Below are positions 18,674 through 29,797 of a stretch of 64,000 nucleotides of DNA, piece after piece. Within the stretch, counting starts at the first letter, position 1; the number at the start of each line of letters is the position of its first letter. The translations under genes were made by a program, and so were the position numbers. Source of the stretch: Actinoplanes ianthinogenes (lineage in GTDB: Bacteria; Actinomycetota; Actinomycetes; Mycobacteriales; Micromonosporaceae); NCBI RefSeq assembly GCF_018324205.1, contig NZ_AP023356.1:3241501-3305500 (forward strand), read 5' to 3'. The notes below the pieces were generated by a model, which was not told the DNA's origin, did no database searches, and saw nothing but the letters and a program-made list of their open reading frames with translations.

Positions 18674-19204
18674 CTACTCTTCGTCTTGCCGGAGCGCCGA
18701 GACTGGCCTGAGGTGGCGGACCTTCTCTTGCCTTTCGCGAGCAATCTCCTCGAACTCTGGGCGGAGCCGTTCGTGCAGGTCGCGGGCATAGGCGAGGGCG
18801 GTGTTGCGTTCACGGCGGGCAGTCTTGAGTTCGGCGCGGAGTTCCCGGATGGTCTCGTCGCGCTCGCGGACCTGGTCGAACAGTTCGGCGGCGTTCGGCG
18901 TCTCGCCGAGGATGGCGAGTTGTGCGCGGACGAGGACCGGGATGTTCTCTCGGATGCTCGCCATCGCGACCTTGTGGTGGTTGTAGGCGGATCCGCGGGA
19001 TACGCCGGCTACCTGGCAGAGGCTGACGATGGAGACGGGTTTGTCGGCAGCCGCGAGGATCGCCGCAGCGAGCACGAGCCGCATCGGAACCGGGATATCG
19101 CCGAGATGCTCACCCAAGGCGGCAGGACCAGCACCGTCGCGCAGCGCCTCTGCGTAGGCGGCCGCAGCCAGGTGCAAAGTCTCCAGGCTGTCGACGTCGC
19201 TCAT
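18674..19204 (-). CDS. TnpC/DUF6262-like accessory protein of the recombinase operon
   Basis: A 176-residue protein. The N-terminal half contains a helix-turn-helix-like segment (VSIVSLCQVAGVSRGSAYNHH, about residues 57-77). The C-terminal half is a long charged coiled coil (VRERDETIRELRAELKTARR). This layout is that of the small third gene of Tn554-type transposons, which affects efficiency and orientation of transposition, and of DUF6262 proteins found after recombinase pairs. Its ATG overlaps the stop of the third recombinase (ATGA), showing co-translation. Confidence 0.75.
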   Translation of the reverse strand: MSDVDSLETLHLAAAAYAEALRDGAGPAALGEHLGDIPVPMRLVLAAAILAAADKPVSIVSLCQVAGVSRGSAYNHHKVAMASIRENIPVLVRAQLAILGETPNAAELFDQVRERDETIRELRAELKTARRERNTALAYARDLHERLRPEFEEIARERQEKVRHLRPVSALRQDEE

Positions 19205-21441
19205 TCCGCCAGCCCCAGCGCCTCAGCAACGTATTCGTCGAGTTCCGTGGCGATGATCCGGGCGAGTTCGTCGTCGCTGACCTCTGCGAACTCGGCCACA
19301 ATCTCGGGCATCGCCTCGCCGATCTTGCGGGCGCTGCGATGCAACGCGGGGTGCATCCGGAGTTCTAGGCGGCGGCGAAGCTCGACGCGGGCGCGTTGAC
19401 CGGGCGTCATGGCCGAGTTGCGGCACTCGAAAGGTCTGCATAGCCGGAAGTCGGCGGCCCCCTCGCCACCGCAAAGTGCACCTTCAGCAGCGTGAACGCA
19501 AATCGTGTACGGCCCAACCGCGATGTTGGGATTGCGCTTGCCGACCACCTTGAGCCGGGCAGAGCTGAGCGGTGCAGGGTTGGACAGGGCAGGACCTTGC
19601 CTTTCGACCGCCTGCCGCATGCGGGTAACGCCCTTGCCGCGGAGGGCGTCGGGATTTTGAGCGGCTCGGCGCATGACTCGCCCGATGTGCTCGTGCTGCA
19701 GTTCCAAGGCGTCCAGGGGATCCGCCAGATGGATGATCTTGTAGACGTCGGCGTGGTAGCCCATGGCGACCGACTGGTGGTTCCACTGTCCGAACTGCGC
19801 GGCGAGGGCGTTGCCAAGATCTCGGGAGGCGTACGCCTGGATCGCGGTAATCCGGATCTGCGAGATGTTCACCCTGGTGACGTCAGCAAGGTCGGCGGGT
19901 GAGACGCCGCGGTGGTGGAGACGCTTGGCACCCTTGATCAGCCAGTCCATGAAGCTGAGGTCTAGATGGATCGTGTCTCTCACGGTGCGGGCGCTCGCAG
20001 TGATGAGTTGGGCGTCGAACAGCAGCGGCTCGCCGGTGATGGTGCTGGTCGCCGGCGTGATCCCGTGGATTCGGTGCAGTTCCTCGATCACCTCGATGAT
20101 GCGCGCGATCCGATGGTTGACCTTCCAAGTGGTGCGCTGAGGCGCCATCCGGTTCTTGGTCTTGTAGCCACGCATGGTGACCACTTCGTAGGTCTCGCCG
20201 TTGGGCCGAGTCTTGGTCTCGCGCTTGACGCAGCCTGGGGTGAGGCAGGCGAGGTCCTTGTCTCGCAATCCGCAGGTTGCCGCGAGGTAGTACATCGCGT
20301 AGTAGACCAGCGCGCTTTGCCAGAAACGAAGTTCGTCGCGGACGGGCAGAAGCCGATGGGTCCAGGCCGAGTTGCCGGTGCCGCCGCGCTGTAGAAACTC
20401 AGTAACCGGCAGGTTACAGGGATTGCCGCCACCTTCGTCGAGATCCTCGTCTCGGAAGCGGCGCATGGCGTAGCGACCCCACAGGAACGCCTCGTCAGCG
20501 TCGGGAGCGCCGCAGAGCAGGCCGAGCGCGATGTGGGCCAGAGTGAGACCGCCAGTGCTGTTGCGACGGCCGGGCAGCTTCCCGACGCGGCTATGTACCT
20601 CTCGGGCCACGTCGAACATCGCGTCATAGCCCTCTTGCTGGGTGGTCGGGCCATCTTCCGGGGCAACCGTATGCTCGGCCCACCAGCGGGAGTGCGCGAG
20701 GATGTCGTCGGCAATGTGGTCGAACGCCCAGGCCACGAAGCCAAGACAGCGTCCGACGTCCTCGTGCGGGCGTCGCAGGTTGCGCTTCGGGCGGTGGCCG
20801 CTGCCAAACAGGCTGGTGGTCTCCTCGCCGTCGAAAGGTTCGGAGCCGAGCAGGTTCGGCCGGCCAACGATGCTGCGGATGGACCAGAGCGACTGCATCT
20901 GCTGGGCGCGACCGCGCAGCGTGCCGGCGGCGAGTTGAGCTCCACTGAGTTTTTCTGCCCGGTTCTGCGGCTGCTGCATCAGGACGCGGACGCGGGCCCA
21001 GTCTTCGGACGTCGGCGTGATGATGTGGTGGGCATCGAGCACGGCGAGCACGAGACGCAGCTGCTTAAGATTGCCTTGGGCTGTCACCAGTTTGGTGGGC
21101 TCTTGGATGGTCGGCCAAGACACGGCGATCGGGTCCTGGGGCGACCAACGAGGGGCGAGGTCGGGATCCAGTTGCAACAAGATCCATTCCTTGGCTGCAG
21201 TACGCCAATGCACCGGGACGCCGCTAAAGTCCAACGCGGTCTGCGAGCCGTGTTTGCTGGTCCAACTGGGGTGGCCGGCGGTGTCCCAGCGGTCGTGCAT
21301 GAAGTAAACGGGCCGGTCGATGTCGTAGCCGAGCGGGATCAGGGCGCGCACGTCGGTGTCATCGGCGACGACCTTGCTGTTCTCGTCTTCGGATGGCGGG
21401 CGTAGTCGTAGGACGTTGGCGTAGCCGGCGGCTGAGGTCAT
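19201..21441 (-). CDS. Third tyrosine recombinase-like protein of the element
   Basis: A 746-residue protein. The catalytic region lies at about residues 390-630: the first arginine in TCGLRDKDLACLTPGC, a lysine-bearing beta hairpin (MRGYKTKNRM), and a second-box region ISQIRITAIQAYASRDLGNAL followed by GQWNHQSVAMGYHAD where the histidine and possible nucleophilic tyrosine would lie. The second box is poor (no clear HxxR), so it could be a catalytically weak partner. The C-terminal region holds a cysteine cluster (VHAAEGALCGGEG, LCRPFECRNS), perhaps a zinc-binding segment. The start is the ATG at 21439-21441 overlapping the stop of the second recombinase; the frame extends 50 codons further upstream without support. 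Confidence 0.72.
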   Translation of the reverse strand: MTSAAGYANVLRLRPPSEDENSKVVADDTDVRALIPLGYDIDRPVYFMHDRWDTAGHPSWTSKHGSQTALDFSGVPVHWRTAAKEWILLQLDPDLAPRWSPQDPIAVSWPTIQEPTKLVTAQGNLKQLRLVLAVLDAHHIITPTSEDWARVRVLMQQPQNRAEKLSGAQLAAGTLRGRAQQMQSLWSIRSIVGRPNLLGSEPFDGEETTSLFGSGHRPKRNLRRPHEDVGRCLGFVAWAFDHIADDILAHSRWWAEHTVAPEDGPTTQQEGYDAMFDVAREVHSRVGKLPGRRNSTGGLTLAHIALGLLCGAPDADEAFLWGRYAMRRFRDEDLDEGGGNPCNLPVTEFLQRGGTGNSAWTHRLLPVRDELRFWQSALVYYAMYYLAATCGLRDKDLACLTPGCVKRETKTRPNGETYEVVTMRGYKTKNRMAPQRTTWKVNHRIARIIEVIEELHRIHGITPATSTITGEPLLFDAQLITASARTVRDTIHLDLSFMDWLIKGAKRLHHRGVSPADLADVTRVNISQIRITAIQAYASRDLGNALAAQFGQWNHQSVAMGYHADVYKIIHLADPLDALELQHEHIGRVMRRAAQNPDALRGKGVTRMRQAVERQGPALSNPAPLSSARLKVVGKRNPNIAVGPYTICVHAAEGALCGGEGAADFRLCRPFECRNSAMTPGQRARVELRRRLELRMHPALHRSARKIGEAMPEIVAEFAEVSDDELARIIATELDEYVAEALGLAE

Positions 21442-23282
21442 CGACGTAGCTCCGTGTAGAGGCCGTTGACGTTGAGGATGTGCGGGGTCAGGTCGGTAGC
21501 CGACCTGACGGTTTCCACGAGTGCGGCGGGGAACTGGGCGAGGGACTCGCCGGCGTAGAAGTGCAGCAGGCTCGCGTCGCCGTTCTCCCATTCGTCGGGA
21601 TCGTTATCGCGGATGATCTCGGTGAACGCGACGGTGGCGAGCAGCCCAGGGACGTGGTCGGCGGTGCGGTAGCCCCTTGGACAGACGAAGCATGCCGCAA
21701 GACCCAGAGAGCACGGCGTGTCGGTGTCGTCGGGGTCGTTGCCGCCGGTGGTGCAGACGCCGACGACCACGTCGAGCATCTCCTGCTCGTCGACGTCGGC
21801 CAACTCTTTGGCGGTGCCGTCCGTCGCGGCGCTGACAGGTGTCGCGAAGCGAGCGAGCGCCTGCTCGACGATATCGTCCTGGGCCGCGGTGGCGTGCGCG
21901 ACGAGCGTGTGCTCTGGGAGTACGTGGGCGAGGTAGTGCAGGCGGGTGCGGCGGCCGTGGCCGTGCACGTCGGCATCGGGGTTCTTCTTGATGCCACGTT
22001 CCAGCGACTTGTTGCGTAACGCCCGGAAGCGCAGTCCGTGGTTCAGACGGGTGATGTCGGGGTTCTTCCAGTGCTGGTCGAAGGCGGCGTAGCGCCACCC
22101 GTGGTGGATCCGGTTGTTGGTAAGGATCTCGGCGCGCCGGCAATCGCGCCAGTGCTCGACATAGATCTTGTTGGCCACGTCAGGAACGTCGCCCGCGTCA
22201 ACGTCGGTGAGGCGGACTGCCCTGTAGTGCCGGTTGAACCGGGTGAGGGCGGTGAGCGTGGCGACCATACCTCCCGCCGAGAACATGGACTCGGTGGTGA
22301 CGGGCAGGTTTTCTTCGCTGTGGTTGCGGGCCTTGGCAGTCAGGAGCAGGCCGTGCTCTTCGCCGGTGTAGATCAGGTCGGTGGGTTCGGTGCGCAGCAT
22401 GGTGGCCTGGTTGAGCCCGGTGTCGTCCGCGAGGCACTGGAGGATCAGCCCAGCAACCAGGACATCGTTGCGTGGGTGTAAGGCGATCCCGATGTCGGTA
22501 ATGGCGGCGCTGAGCGGATTGAGCTGCCGACGTCCGTCAGTGTGGCCGAAGACTTCTGGATGCAGCAGGCACCAGGCGATAAGTTCGGCACGGGACGCAC
22601 CGTAGCCAGGCGGCCTTTCGGTGCGTGCGTCCGGGAACCGATGAAGGGCGTCATCGATGATCTCTGCGGCGGGAACGGTCATCCATCCCCGCCCGGCGAT
22701 GTCGAGCCCAAAGTCGGCCAGCACTTGGCGCTGTGCAATGTATGCCTCGGCGAACCGGCCACGTGCCGCCTGTTCGATCGCGTCGGCGACGTCGTCATCG
22801 TAGGGTTCGGTCGCGGAGTCCTTCACCATGTAGGCGGTGTTGGCAAGGGCGTAGGCCAGCGGTCCGCCCTTGGGGTGGTGCTTACGAAGCACCCTGCCGA
22901 GCAGCTTGTTCAGCGTCCGCTTCGTGCTGTCGTCGAAGTCGGCGAGCGTCTCCCGGAGGACTTCGAGGGTGAGAACCTCGGCGGCAAAGTCGGTGATCCC
23001 TCGCTGCGACAGCGCTGCAAGGAGGCGAGTGCAACTCCGGGAACAGCCGTAGAGCACCTTCGACGACTCCCAATCGCCGTCGCCGTAGACGCGCAGGCTG
23101 TTGACCATGCCATCGAGTAATTGCCGCCCCGCCTGCGTGACAGGACCGGGATCGAGTCTTGCGGTCTGCGGAGCTGCATGCGCAGCGTCGGTGTAGACGA
23201 TGGCCAGGGCGTCGTAGTCGACGCTGAGGACCTTCTTGATGTCGAAGGTATGGCTGGTGAAGCCGCGGGTGCGGTGGGCCAT
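21438..23282 (-). CDS. Second tyrosine recombinase-like protein of the element
   Basis: A 614-residue protein beginning MAHRTRGFTSHTFDIKKVL. The position, size (Tn554 TnpB is about 630 residues) and context mark it as the second recombinase. Catalytic boxes are degenerate: the first-arginine region may be LNQATMLRTEPTDLIYTGEE, and a His/Arg-rich segment (VHGHGRRTRLHYLAHVLPEH) occupies the place of the second box. A cysteine-containing segment (CSLGLAACFVCPRGYRTADH) near residue 545 may bind metal. The ATG at 23280-23282 overlaps the upstream stop (ATGA), so it needs translation of the first recombinase. Confidence 0.7.
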   Translation of the reverse strand: MAHRTRGFTSHTFDIKKVLSVDYDALAIVYTDAAHAAPQTARLDPGPVTQAGRQLLDGMVNSLRVYGDGDWESSKVLYGCSRSCTRLLAALSQRGITDFAAEVLTLEVLRETLADFDDSTKRTLNKLLGRVLRKHHPKGGPLAYALANTAYMVKDSATEPYDDDVADAIEQAARGRFAEAYIAQRQVLADFGLDIAGRGWMTVPAAEIIDDALHRFPDARTERPPGYGASRAELIAWCLLHPEVFGHTDGRRQLNPLSAAITDIGIALHPRNDVLVAGLILQCLADDTGLNQATMLRTEPTDLIYTGEEHGLLLTAKARNHSEENLPVTTESMFSAGGMVATLTALTRFNRHYRAVRLTDVDAGDVPDVANKIYVEHWRDCRRAEILTNNRIHHGWRYAAFDQHWKNPDITRLNHGLRFRALRNKSLERGIKKNPDADVHGHGRRTRLHYLAHVLPEHTLVAHATAAQDDIVEQALARFATPVSAATDGTAKELADVDEQEMLDVVVGVCTTGGNDPDDTDTPCSLGLAACFVCPRGYRTADHVPGLLATVAFTEIIRDNDPDEWENGDASLLHFYAGESLAQFPAALVETVRSATDLTPHILNVNGLYTELRR

Positions 23283-24646
23283 CAGCGTCGCCCCAGGAAC
23301 TCGTCGAGCGGGATGTTGAGGAACTTGTGGGCGTTGCGGGTGTAGAGCCGGGTCGAGTCGTCGCTGGCGTGTCCGAGGCTCATCTTGGCTACCTCAACCG
23401 CGTCGCCGACGCGATGCGGCGTGTAGGCGTCGACCATCGACGGGGCGACGAACTCCGCGAGCGCCTGTTTGAAGATGCAGACGGTCAGGTGCGTGGCGTA
23501 CGAGTGTCGCAGGTCGTGAGTCCGGAAGGACGCCGGGAACTTCGGGTTCAAGTGCTCACGAGTCCAGTCGCGGGCTCGCGCGGTGATTCGTCCACAGGTG
23601 TCGTAGCCGACCGGGGCGCCGGTGCGCGGGTCGAGCCACGCGAGTGGGCTGGACCGGCCGTCGAGGTCAACAAGGCGTAGCCGGGTCGCAGCGTCCGTCT
23701 CCACCCAGCGCCGACGGACCGTCTTGCCATCGACAACAGCGGTCCAGATGTCGTCATCAGCGCTGGTCAGGTGCAGCGGCTCGGCGGGGCGATAGGGACG
23801 GCCATCTTCGACGAGTTCCGCGCGGTGCCCGGTGAGGTAGTGGTGCACGGGCACGAGGCGGTGGGAGAAGACGAAAGCATCGCCGCCGGCATCGTTCTTC
23901 GTGATGAAGTCAGGCACCCGGATGGTGGTAAAGTCGTTGCTGCTCAGAGGCGGTATCTCGTACCGGGATATGTAAGTAAGCGTCTCGCGGCGCAGTCCTG
24001 CGGCGAGCCCGAGGCTGACCAGAGCGGCGTCGCGGTCGACGGTTCGCACGTCGTGCTGGCGGCCGTTCCGGTCGATTCGCATCGCACCTTGGATGAGCAG
24101 GTCGGCGAAGCCTGGGGTGATCGGGGTGCCACGGCTGCCGGTACGGCGACGCGGTCGTAAACCGGCGATGGCCTGGACGCTGCGGCCGTCGGGCAGGTTG
24201 ATGCGTTCGAGGTCGAAGGGCAACGGCACGTTGTAAGAGCGGTGCAGGAACTCGTGGAACTGCTTGAGGGTGGAGCGCTGCGCTTGCCAGGTCGATGAGG
24301 AGACCTGGGTGTCCTGGTCGTACTGGCGGGCGCGGTAGTAGGCGAGCAGGTCTTCCTCATCGGCGACGAACACGTCGCTGCGGTGCTCGGCAGGGTCGAT
24401 GCGGTGCCGCACCACGCGGAGGTACTCGATCCAGGCTGCAAGCCGGCGTGCATGGGCGACGGTCGTGTCCATCACCGGCCGCCGCTGGTGCTTGCGACGC
24501 AGCCAGTGCGACGCTGCCGTGTGATAGCGACCGTCGACAAGGATGGACGGGCTGTCCACGTGCTCGACCCGCAGCGCCGGCTCGCCGAGCATCTGCCCGA
24601 GCAGGTCGTAATCGACGGAACGCGGAGGCACGACGCTCACTGACAC
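23282..24646 (-). CDS. First tyrosine recombinase / integrase of the element
   Basis: A 454-residue integrase with the clearest catalytic signature of the three. Seen are a SAM-like N-terminal DNA-binding region (HQRRPVMDTTVAHARRLAAW), the first box GLAAGLRRETLTYISRYEI, the second box FRTHDLRHSYATHL (HxxR) and SLGHASDDSTRLYTRNA, whose tyrosine is the likely nucleophile. The GTG at 24644-24646 is chosen because GGGGAG lies 8 bases before it; an in-frame GTG at 24652 is too close, and the longer frame to 24727 would read through the nrdJ hairpin. It sits directly inside the right-hand repeat, the usual place for an integrase next to its attachment site. Confidence 0.87.
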   Translation of the reverse strand: MSVSVVPPRSVDYDLLGQMLGEPALRVEHVDSPSILVDGRYHTAASHWLRRKHQRRPVMDTTVAHARRLAAWIEYLRVVRHRIDPAEHRSDVFVADEEDLLAYYRARQYDQDTQVSSSTWQAQRSTLKQFHEFLHRSYNVPLPFDLERINLPDGRSVQAIAGLRPRRRTGSRGTPITPGFADLLIQGAMRIDRNGRQHDVRTVDRDAALVSLGLAAGLRRETLTYISRYEIPPLSSNDFTTIRVPDFITKNDAGGDAFVFSHRLVPVHHYLTGHRAELVEDGRPYRPAEPLHLTSADDDIWTAVVDGKTVRRRWVETDAATRLRLVDLDGRSSPLAWLDPRTGAPVGYDTCGRITARARDWTREHLNPKFPASFRTHDLRHSYATHLTVCIFKQALAEFVAPSMVDAYTPHRVGDAVEVAKMSLGHASDDSTRLYTRNAHKFLNIPLDEFLGRR

Positions 24647-24675
24647 GGTCACCGCTCCCCTCGTACGTCCAAAAG

Positions 24676-24713
24676 CAGATGCCTCCCACCCGCAATCGGG
24701 TGGGAGGCATCTG
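24676..24713 (-). terminator. Perfect 17-bp hairpin downstream of nrdJ
   Basis: Arms 24676-24692 and 24697-24713 pair perfectly around a 4-base loop; read on the minus strand the hairpin is followed by CTTTT. It lies 84 bases after the nrdJ stop and should terminate nrdJ. One arm contains the 14-bp repeat shared with the left end of the element. Confidence 0.85.
24680..24693. repeat. Right 14-bp direct repeat, candidate attachment site
   Basis: TGCCTCCCACCCGC, identical to 16477-16490. It overlaps the left arm of the nrdJ terminator hairpin and lies 34 bases upstream of the first recombinase start. Confidence 0.6.
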
Positions 24714-24796
24714 TTGTAGGCCTTCACCAGGATCTATGTCAACCAGTGATTCCTCTTAGGAGTTACTCACAGGAGACATGCATAAACTTCCCGGTT

Positions 24797-27691
<2,895 letters not shown>

Positions 27692-27739
27692 ACTGATGTG
27701 CTCCCCCTCGTAGATACCGCGGAAAAGGTGTGGCTGGTC

Positions 27740-28261
27740 TCAGCCGTTGATCTTGGGCACGCGTGCCGTTCCGGACCGCGGCGCGACGGCATGTCGCGTC
27801 CCGGCGTCCCGGACAGCCGGCGCCTCCCGGAGCGAGGCGATCTCCTTCTCGAACTCGTCGAGCGAGTCGAAGGACTTGTAGACGCTGGCGAACCGCAGGT
27901 AGGCCACCTGGTCGAGTTCACGCAACGGCGTGAGGATCGCCAGTCCGACCTCGTGGCTCGGGATCTCGGCAGCGCCCCGCGCCCGGACGGTCTCCTCGAC
28001 CCGCTGCGCGAGCAACGCGATCGAGTCCTCGTCGACGGGCCGGCCCTGGCAGGCCTTGCGGACCCCGCTCATGATCTTGGTCCGGCTGAAGGGCTCGGTG
28101 ACGCCACTGCGCTTGACCACCGCGAGCACCGCCTCCTCGACCGTGGTGAAGCGTTTGCCGCACTCGGGGCACGAGCGGCGCCGACGGATCAACTGACCGT
28201 CGTCGGCCTCGCGCGAGTCCACGACACGCGAATCAGCGTGCCGGCAGTACGGGCACCGCAC
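27740..28261 (-). CDS. nrdR: Transcriptional repressor NrdR
   Basis: A 173-residue nucleotide-sensing repressor of ribonucleotide reductase genes. The N-terminal zinc ribbon has CPYC and CPEC pairs (residues 3-6 and about 31-34), followed by an ATP-cone domain ([20 protein letters not shown]) that senses ATP/dATP. Start is GTG at 28259-28261 with GAGGGGAG 6-7 bases upstream. The C-terminal 20 residues are basic and extend slightly beyond the usual length of about 150. Upstream of nrdJ in one operon, so it probably controls its own transcript. Confidence 0.96.
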   Translation of the reverse strand: MRCPYCRHADSRVVDSREADDGQLIRRRRSCPECGKRFTTVEEAVLAVVKRSGVTEPFSRTKIMSGVRKACQGRPVDEDSIALLAQRVEETVRARGAAEIPSHEVGLAILTPLRELDQVAYLRFASVYKSFDSLDEFEKEIASLREAPAVRDAGTRHAVAPRSGTARVPKING

Positions 28262-28347
28262 CGCGATCTCCCCTCTCGCCCCTCGCCCGGGCACGCCGAA
28301 GCACAGCCTCGCCTGGTGAGAGACATCGGCGCGACTGTGAACGAACC

Positions 28348-28416
28348 TGTGGAAAACCGGGGAGGAGAAACCCAACCTGTGGATGGCTTAGATCTTTGTA
28401 ACCACTAGATGTTGGG
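28348..28416 (-). promoter_or_regulatory. Candidate DnaA-box-like and NrdR-box-like sites upstream of nrdR-nrdJ
   Basis: TGTGGAAAA (28348-28356) and TGTGGATGG (28378-28386) resemble DnaA boxes read on the opposite strand; the second matches the relaxed actinobacterial pattern. CACTAGATGTTG within 28401-28416 agrees with the NrdR-box core (CACTATATATTG) at 10 of 12 positions. Only one good NrdR box is visible, whereas two are usual, so the assignment is tentative. Confidence 0.35.
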
Positions 28417-28544
28417 GAAGACGCTATGCCGCGGCGGACGCCGACGCAAGTTTGACGACGTGCCGACGCGCCGTATTTTGCGCCTCAACACGCGGGAGTG
28501 ACGGCATGATCACGCGGCGCGTCGGGAAACCGGTTGCCCGCCCG

Positions 28545-28685
28545 TCAGCCCTGCGAGGCAGTCATGAACAGGACAACGCTTGACAACGCCGCCATGACGA
28601 GGAAGAGACCGAACAGCACCACCCGGCCGCGCCGAGTCAGCCGCAGGGGCGGCGCTACGTGTCGCGTGCCACCGGTGACGACCAT
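28545..28685 (-). CDS. Small single-pass membrane protein
   Basis: A 46-residue protein: a short basic N-terminus (LRLTRRGR) and one hydrophobic helix ([20 protein letters not shown]), then MTASQG. ATG at 28683-28685 has GAGAGGGGTC upstream. In many actinobacteria a LysM-domain protein with the same RLTRRGR start lies between lexA and nrdR; here the protein stops right after the helix, and no LysM sequence is seen in any frame downstream. It may therefore be a reduced relic that still has a good start signal. Confidence 0.6.
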   Translation of the reverse strand: MVVTGGTRHVAPPLRLTRRGRVVLFGLFLVMAALSSVVLFMTASQG

Positions 28686-28790
28686 GACATGACCCCTCTC
28701 GGACACCCGTTCGATAGAACGCCCGTACGACGGTCTATCAGAACGGGAGTACGAAAATCCAGTCCTGACGGGCGACACGCCGAGAGAATC

Positions 28791-28806
28791 TCGTACAGAT
28801 GTTTGA
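28791..28806 (+). promoter_or_regulatory. LexA (SOS) box upstream of lexA
   Basis: TCGTACAGATGTTTGA matches the actinobacterial/Gram-positive SOS box (TCGAACATATGTTCGA) at 13 of 16 positions. It lies 129 bases before the lexA start in the divergent gap, where autoregulation by LexA is expected. Confidence 0.7.
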
Positions 28807-28934
28807 ATACTTCGCACCCGCCCACTACGGTTTCCTGTCAAGAGGGGTCAGCCGGACAAACGCCATCCCCACGGCAGGTCCGGCTCCGCGACGCACCACG
28901 TGCCGACAGGCACTGGCCGACAGGGAGGGCGGAC

Positions 28935-29726
28935 GTGTCGACCGACGACCGCACGAGCCAGCAGCAACCGATGAGGAAGCCGGATGCCGGCGGCGCCGCG
29001 GCCGCCATGCGGCGCCGCACACCGAGCCGGGCCCGGTCCGCGGACGCCCCGCAGCTGCGTTCGGTGACCGCGGTGGGCAACCTGAGCGAGCCGGTCGCCA
29101 CCGACCTCACCGCCCGCCAGCGGCGCATCCTCGAGTTCATCCGCGAGTGGGGCGAGAAATACGGTTACCCGCCCAGCGTCCGGGAGATCGGCGAGGCCGT
29201 CGGCCTGGTCTCCCCGTCCAGCGTGGCCTACCAGTTGAAGGCCCTGGAGACCAAGGGCTACCTGCGCCGCGACCCGAACCGGCCACGCGCCGTCGACGTC
29301 CGCTCCCCCGGCGAGCTGGTCGACGACGAGGCGCTGCGCGCCGCCCGCCCGCAGCCGGCCTACGTGCCGCTGGTCGGCCGGATCGCCGCCGGTGGCCCGA
29401 TCCTCGCCGAGCAGGCGGTGGAGGACTTCTTCCCGCTGCCGCGCGAGCTGGTCGGCGAGGGCGAGGTCTTCATGCTGGAGGTCAAGGGCGACTCGATGAT
29501 CGACGCCGCGATCTGCAACGGCGACTGGGTGGTGGTCCGCCAGCAGCCGACCGCCGAGGTCGGCGACATCGTGGCCGCCATGATCGACGGCGAGGCCACG
29601 GTCAAGAGCTACCGCCAGCGCGACGGCCACGTCTGGCTGATGCCGGCCAACCCGGCCTTCGACCCGATCCCCGGCGACGACGCCACCATCATGGGCCGCG
29701 TGGTCGCGGTCCTGCGCCGCGTCTGA
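28935..29726 (+). CDS. lexA: LexA repressor
   Basis: A 263-residue SOS repressor and autoprotease. The N-terminal winged helix ([39 protein letters not shown]) binds DNA. The cleavage site Ala-Gly is in GRIAAGGPI, the catalytic serine in GDSMIDAAI and the catalytic lysine in GEATVKSY. About 60 extra disordered residues precede the DNA-binding domain, common in actinobacterial LexA. GTG at 28935 with GGAGGGCGG upstream is preferred to the in-frame upstream starts. A LexA box lies in its promoter region, and a strong terminator follows. Confidence 0.96.
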   Translation: MSTDDRTSQQQPMRKPDAGGAAAAMRRRTPSRARSADAPQLRSVTAVGNLSEPVATDLTARQRRILEFIREWGEKYGYPPSVREIGEAVGLVSPSSVAYQLKALETKGYLRRDPNRPRAVDVRSPGELVDDEALRAARPQPAYVPLVGRIAAGGPILAEQAVEDFFPLPRELVGEGEVFMLEVKGDSMIDAAICNGDWVVVRQQPTAEVGDIVAAMIDGEATVKSYRQRDGHVWLMPANPAFDPIPGDDATIMGRVVAVLRRV

Positions 29727-29755
29727 CCGATCCTTTTCGGTACACCATGAGCAAA

Positions 29756-29784
29756 GGGCCGGCACCCCCACGGGGTGCCGGCCC
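29756..29784. terminator. Bidirectional terminator between lexA and the propeller-protein gene
   Basis: A perfect 13-bp stem (29756-29768 with 29772-29784) with a 3-base loop lies between two convergent genes. There is no long T run, but the stem is very stable. Confidence 0.8.
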
Positions 29785-29797
29785 TCCTCACGATCAC

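Larger units (their letters stand above)
16477..24693 (-). mobile_element. Integrated element with three tyrosine-recombinase genes, TnpC-like protein and OLD-family nuclease cargo
   Basis: About 8.2 kb, bounded by the identical 14-mer TGCCTCCCACCCGC at 16477-16490 and 24680-24693. All five genes point leftward. The first four (23282-24646, 21438-23282, 19201-21441, 18674-19204) are joined by ATGA stop/start overlaps, and the OLD nuclease follows 84 bases later. The order of two to three divergent tyrosine recombinases plus a small HTH/coiled-coil protein resembles Tn554 (tnpA, tnpB, tnpC) and recombinase-in-trio elements. Base use is less GC-rich than flanking genes, especially in the nuclease, consistent with transfer. 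The right boundary falls inside the hairpin after nrdJ, which probably was the target. Boundaries are inferred from the repeat and not proven. Confidence 0.75.

Noticed and set aside
16477..24693. Prophage or integrative conjugative element
   Set aside because: No phage structural, replication, relaxase, FtsK/TraB or excisionase genes are present; only recombinases, an accessory protein and one cargo gene.
28262..28544. Cobalamin riboswitch before nrdR-nrdJ
   Set aside because: No B12-box or the expected multi-helix leader was recognised; a class II reductase would not need repression by its own cofactor.
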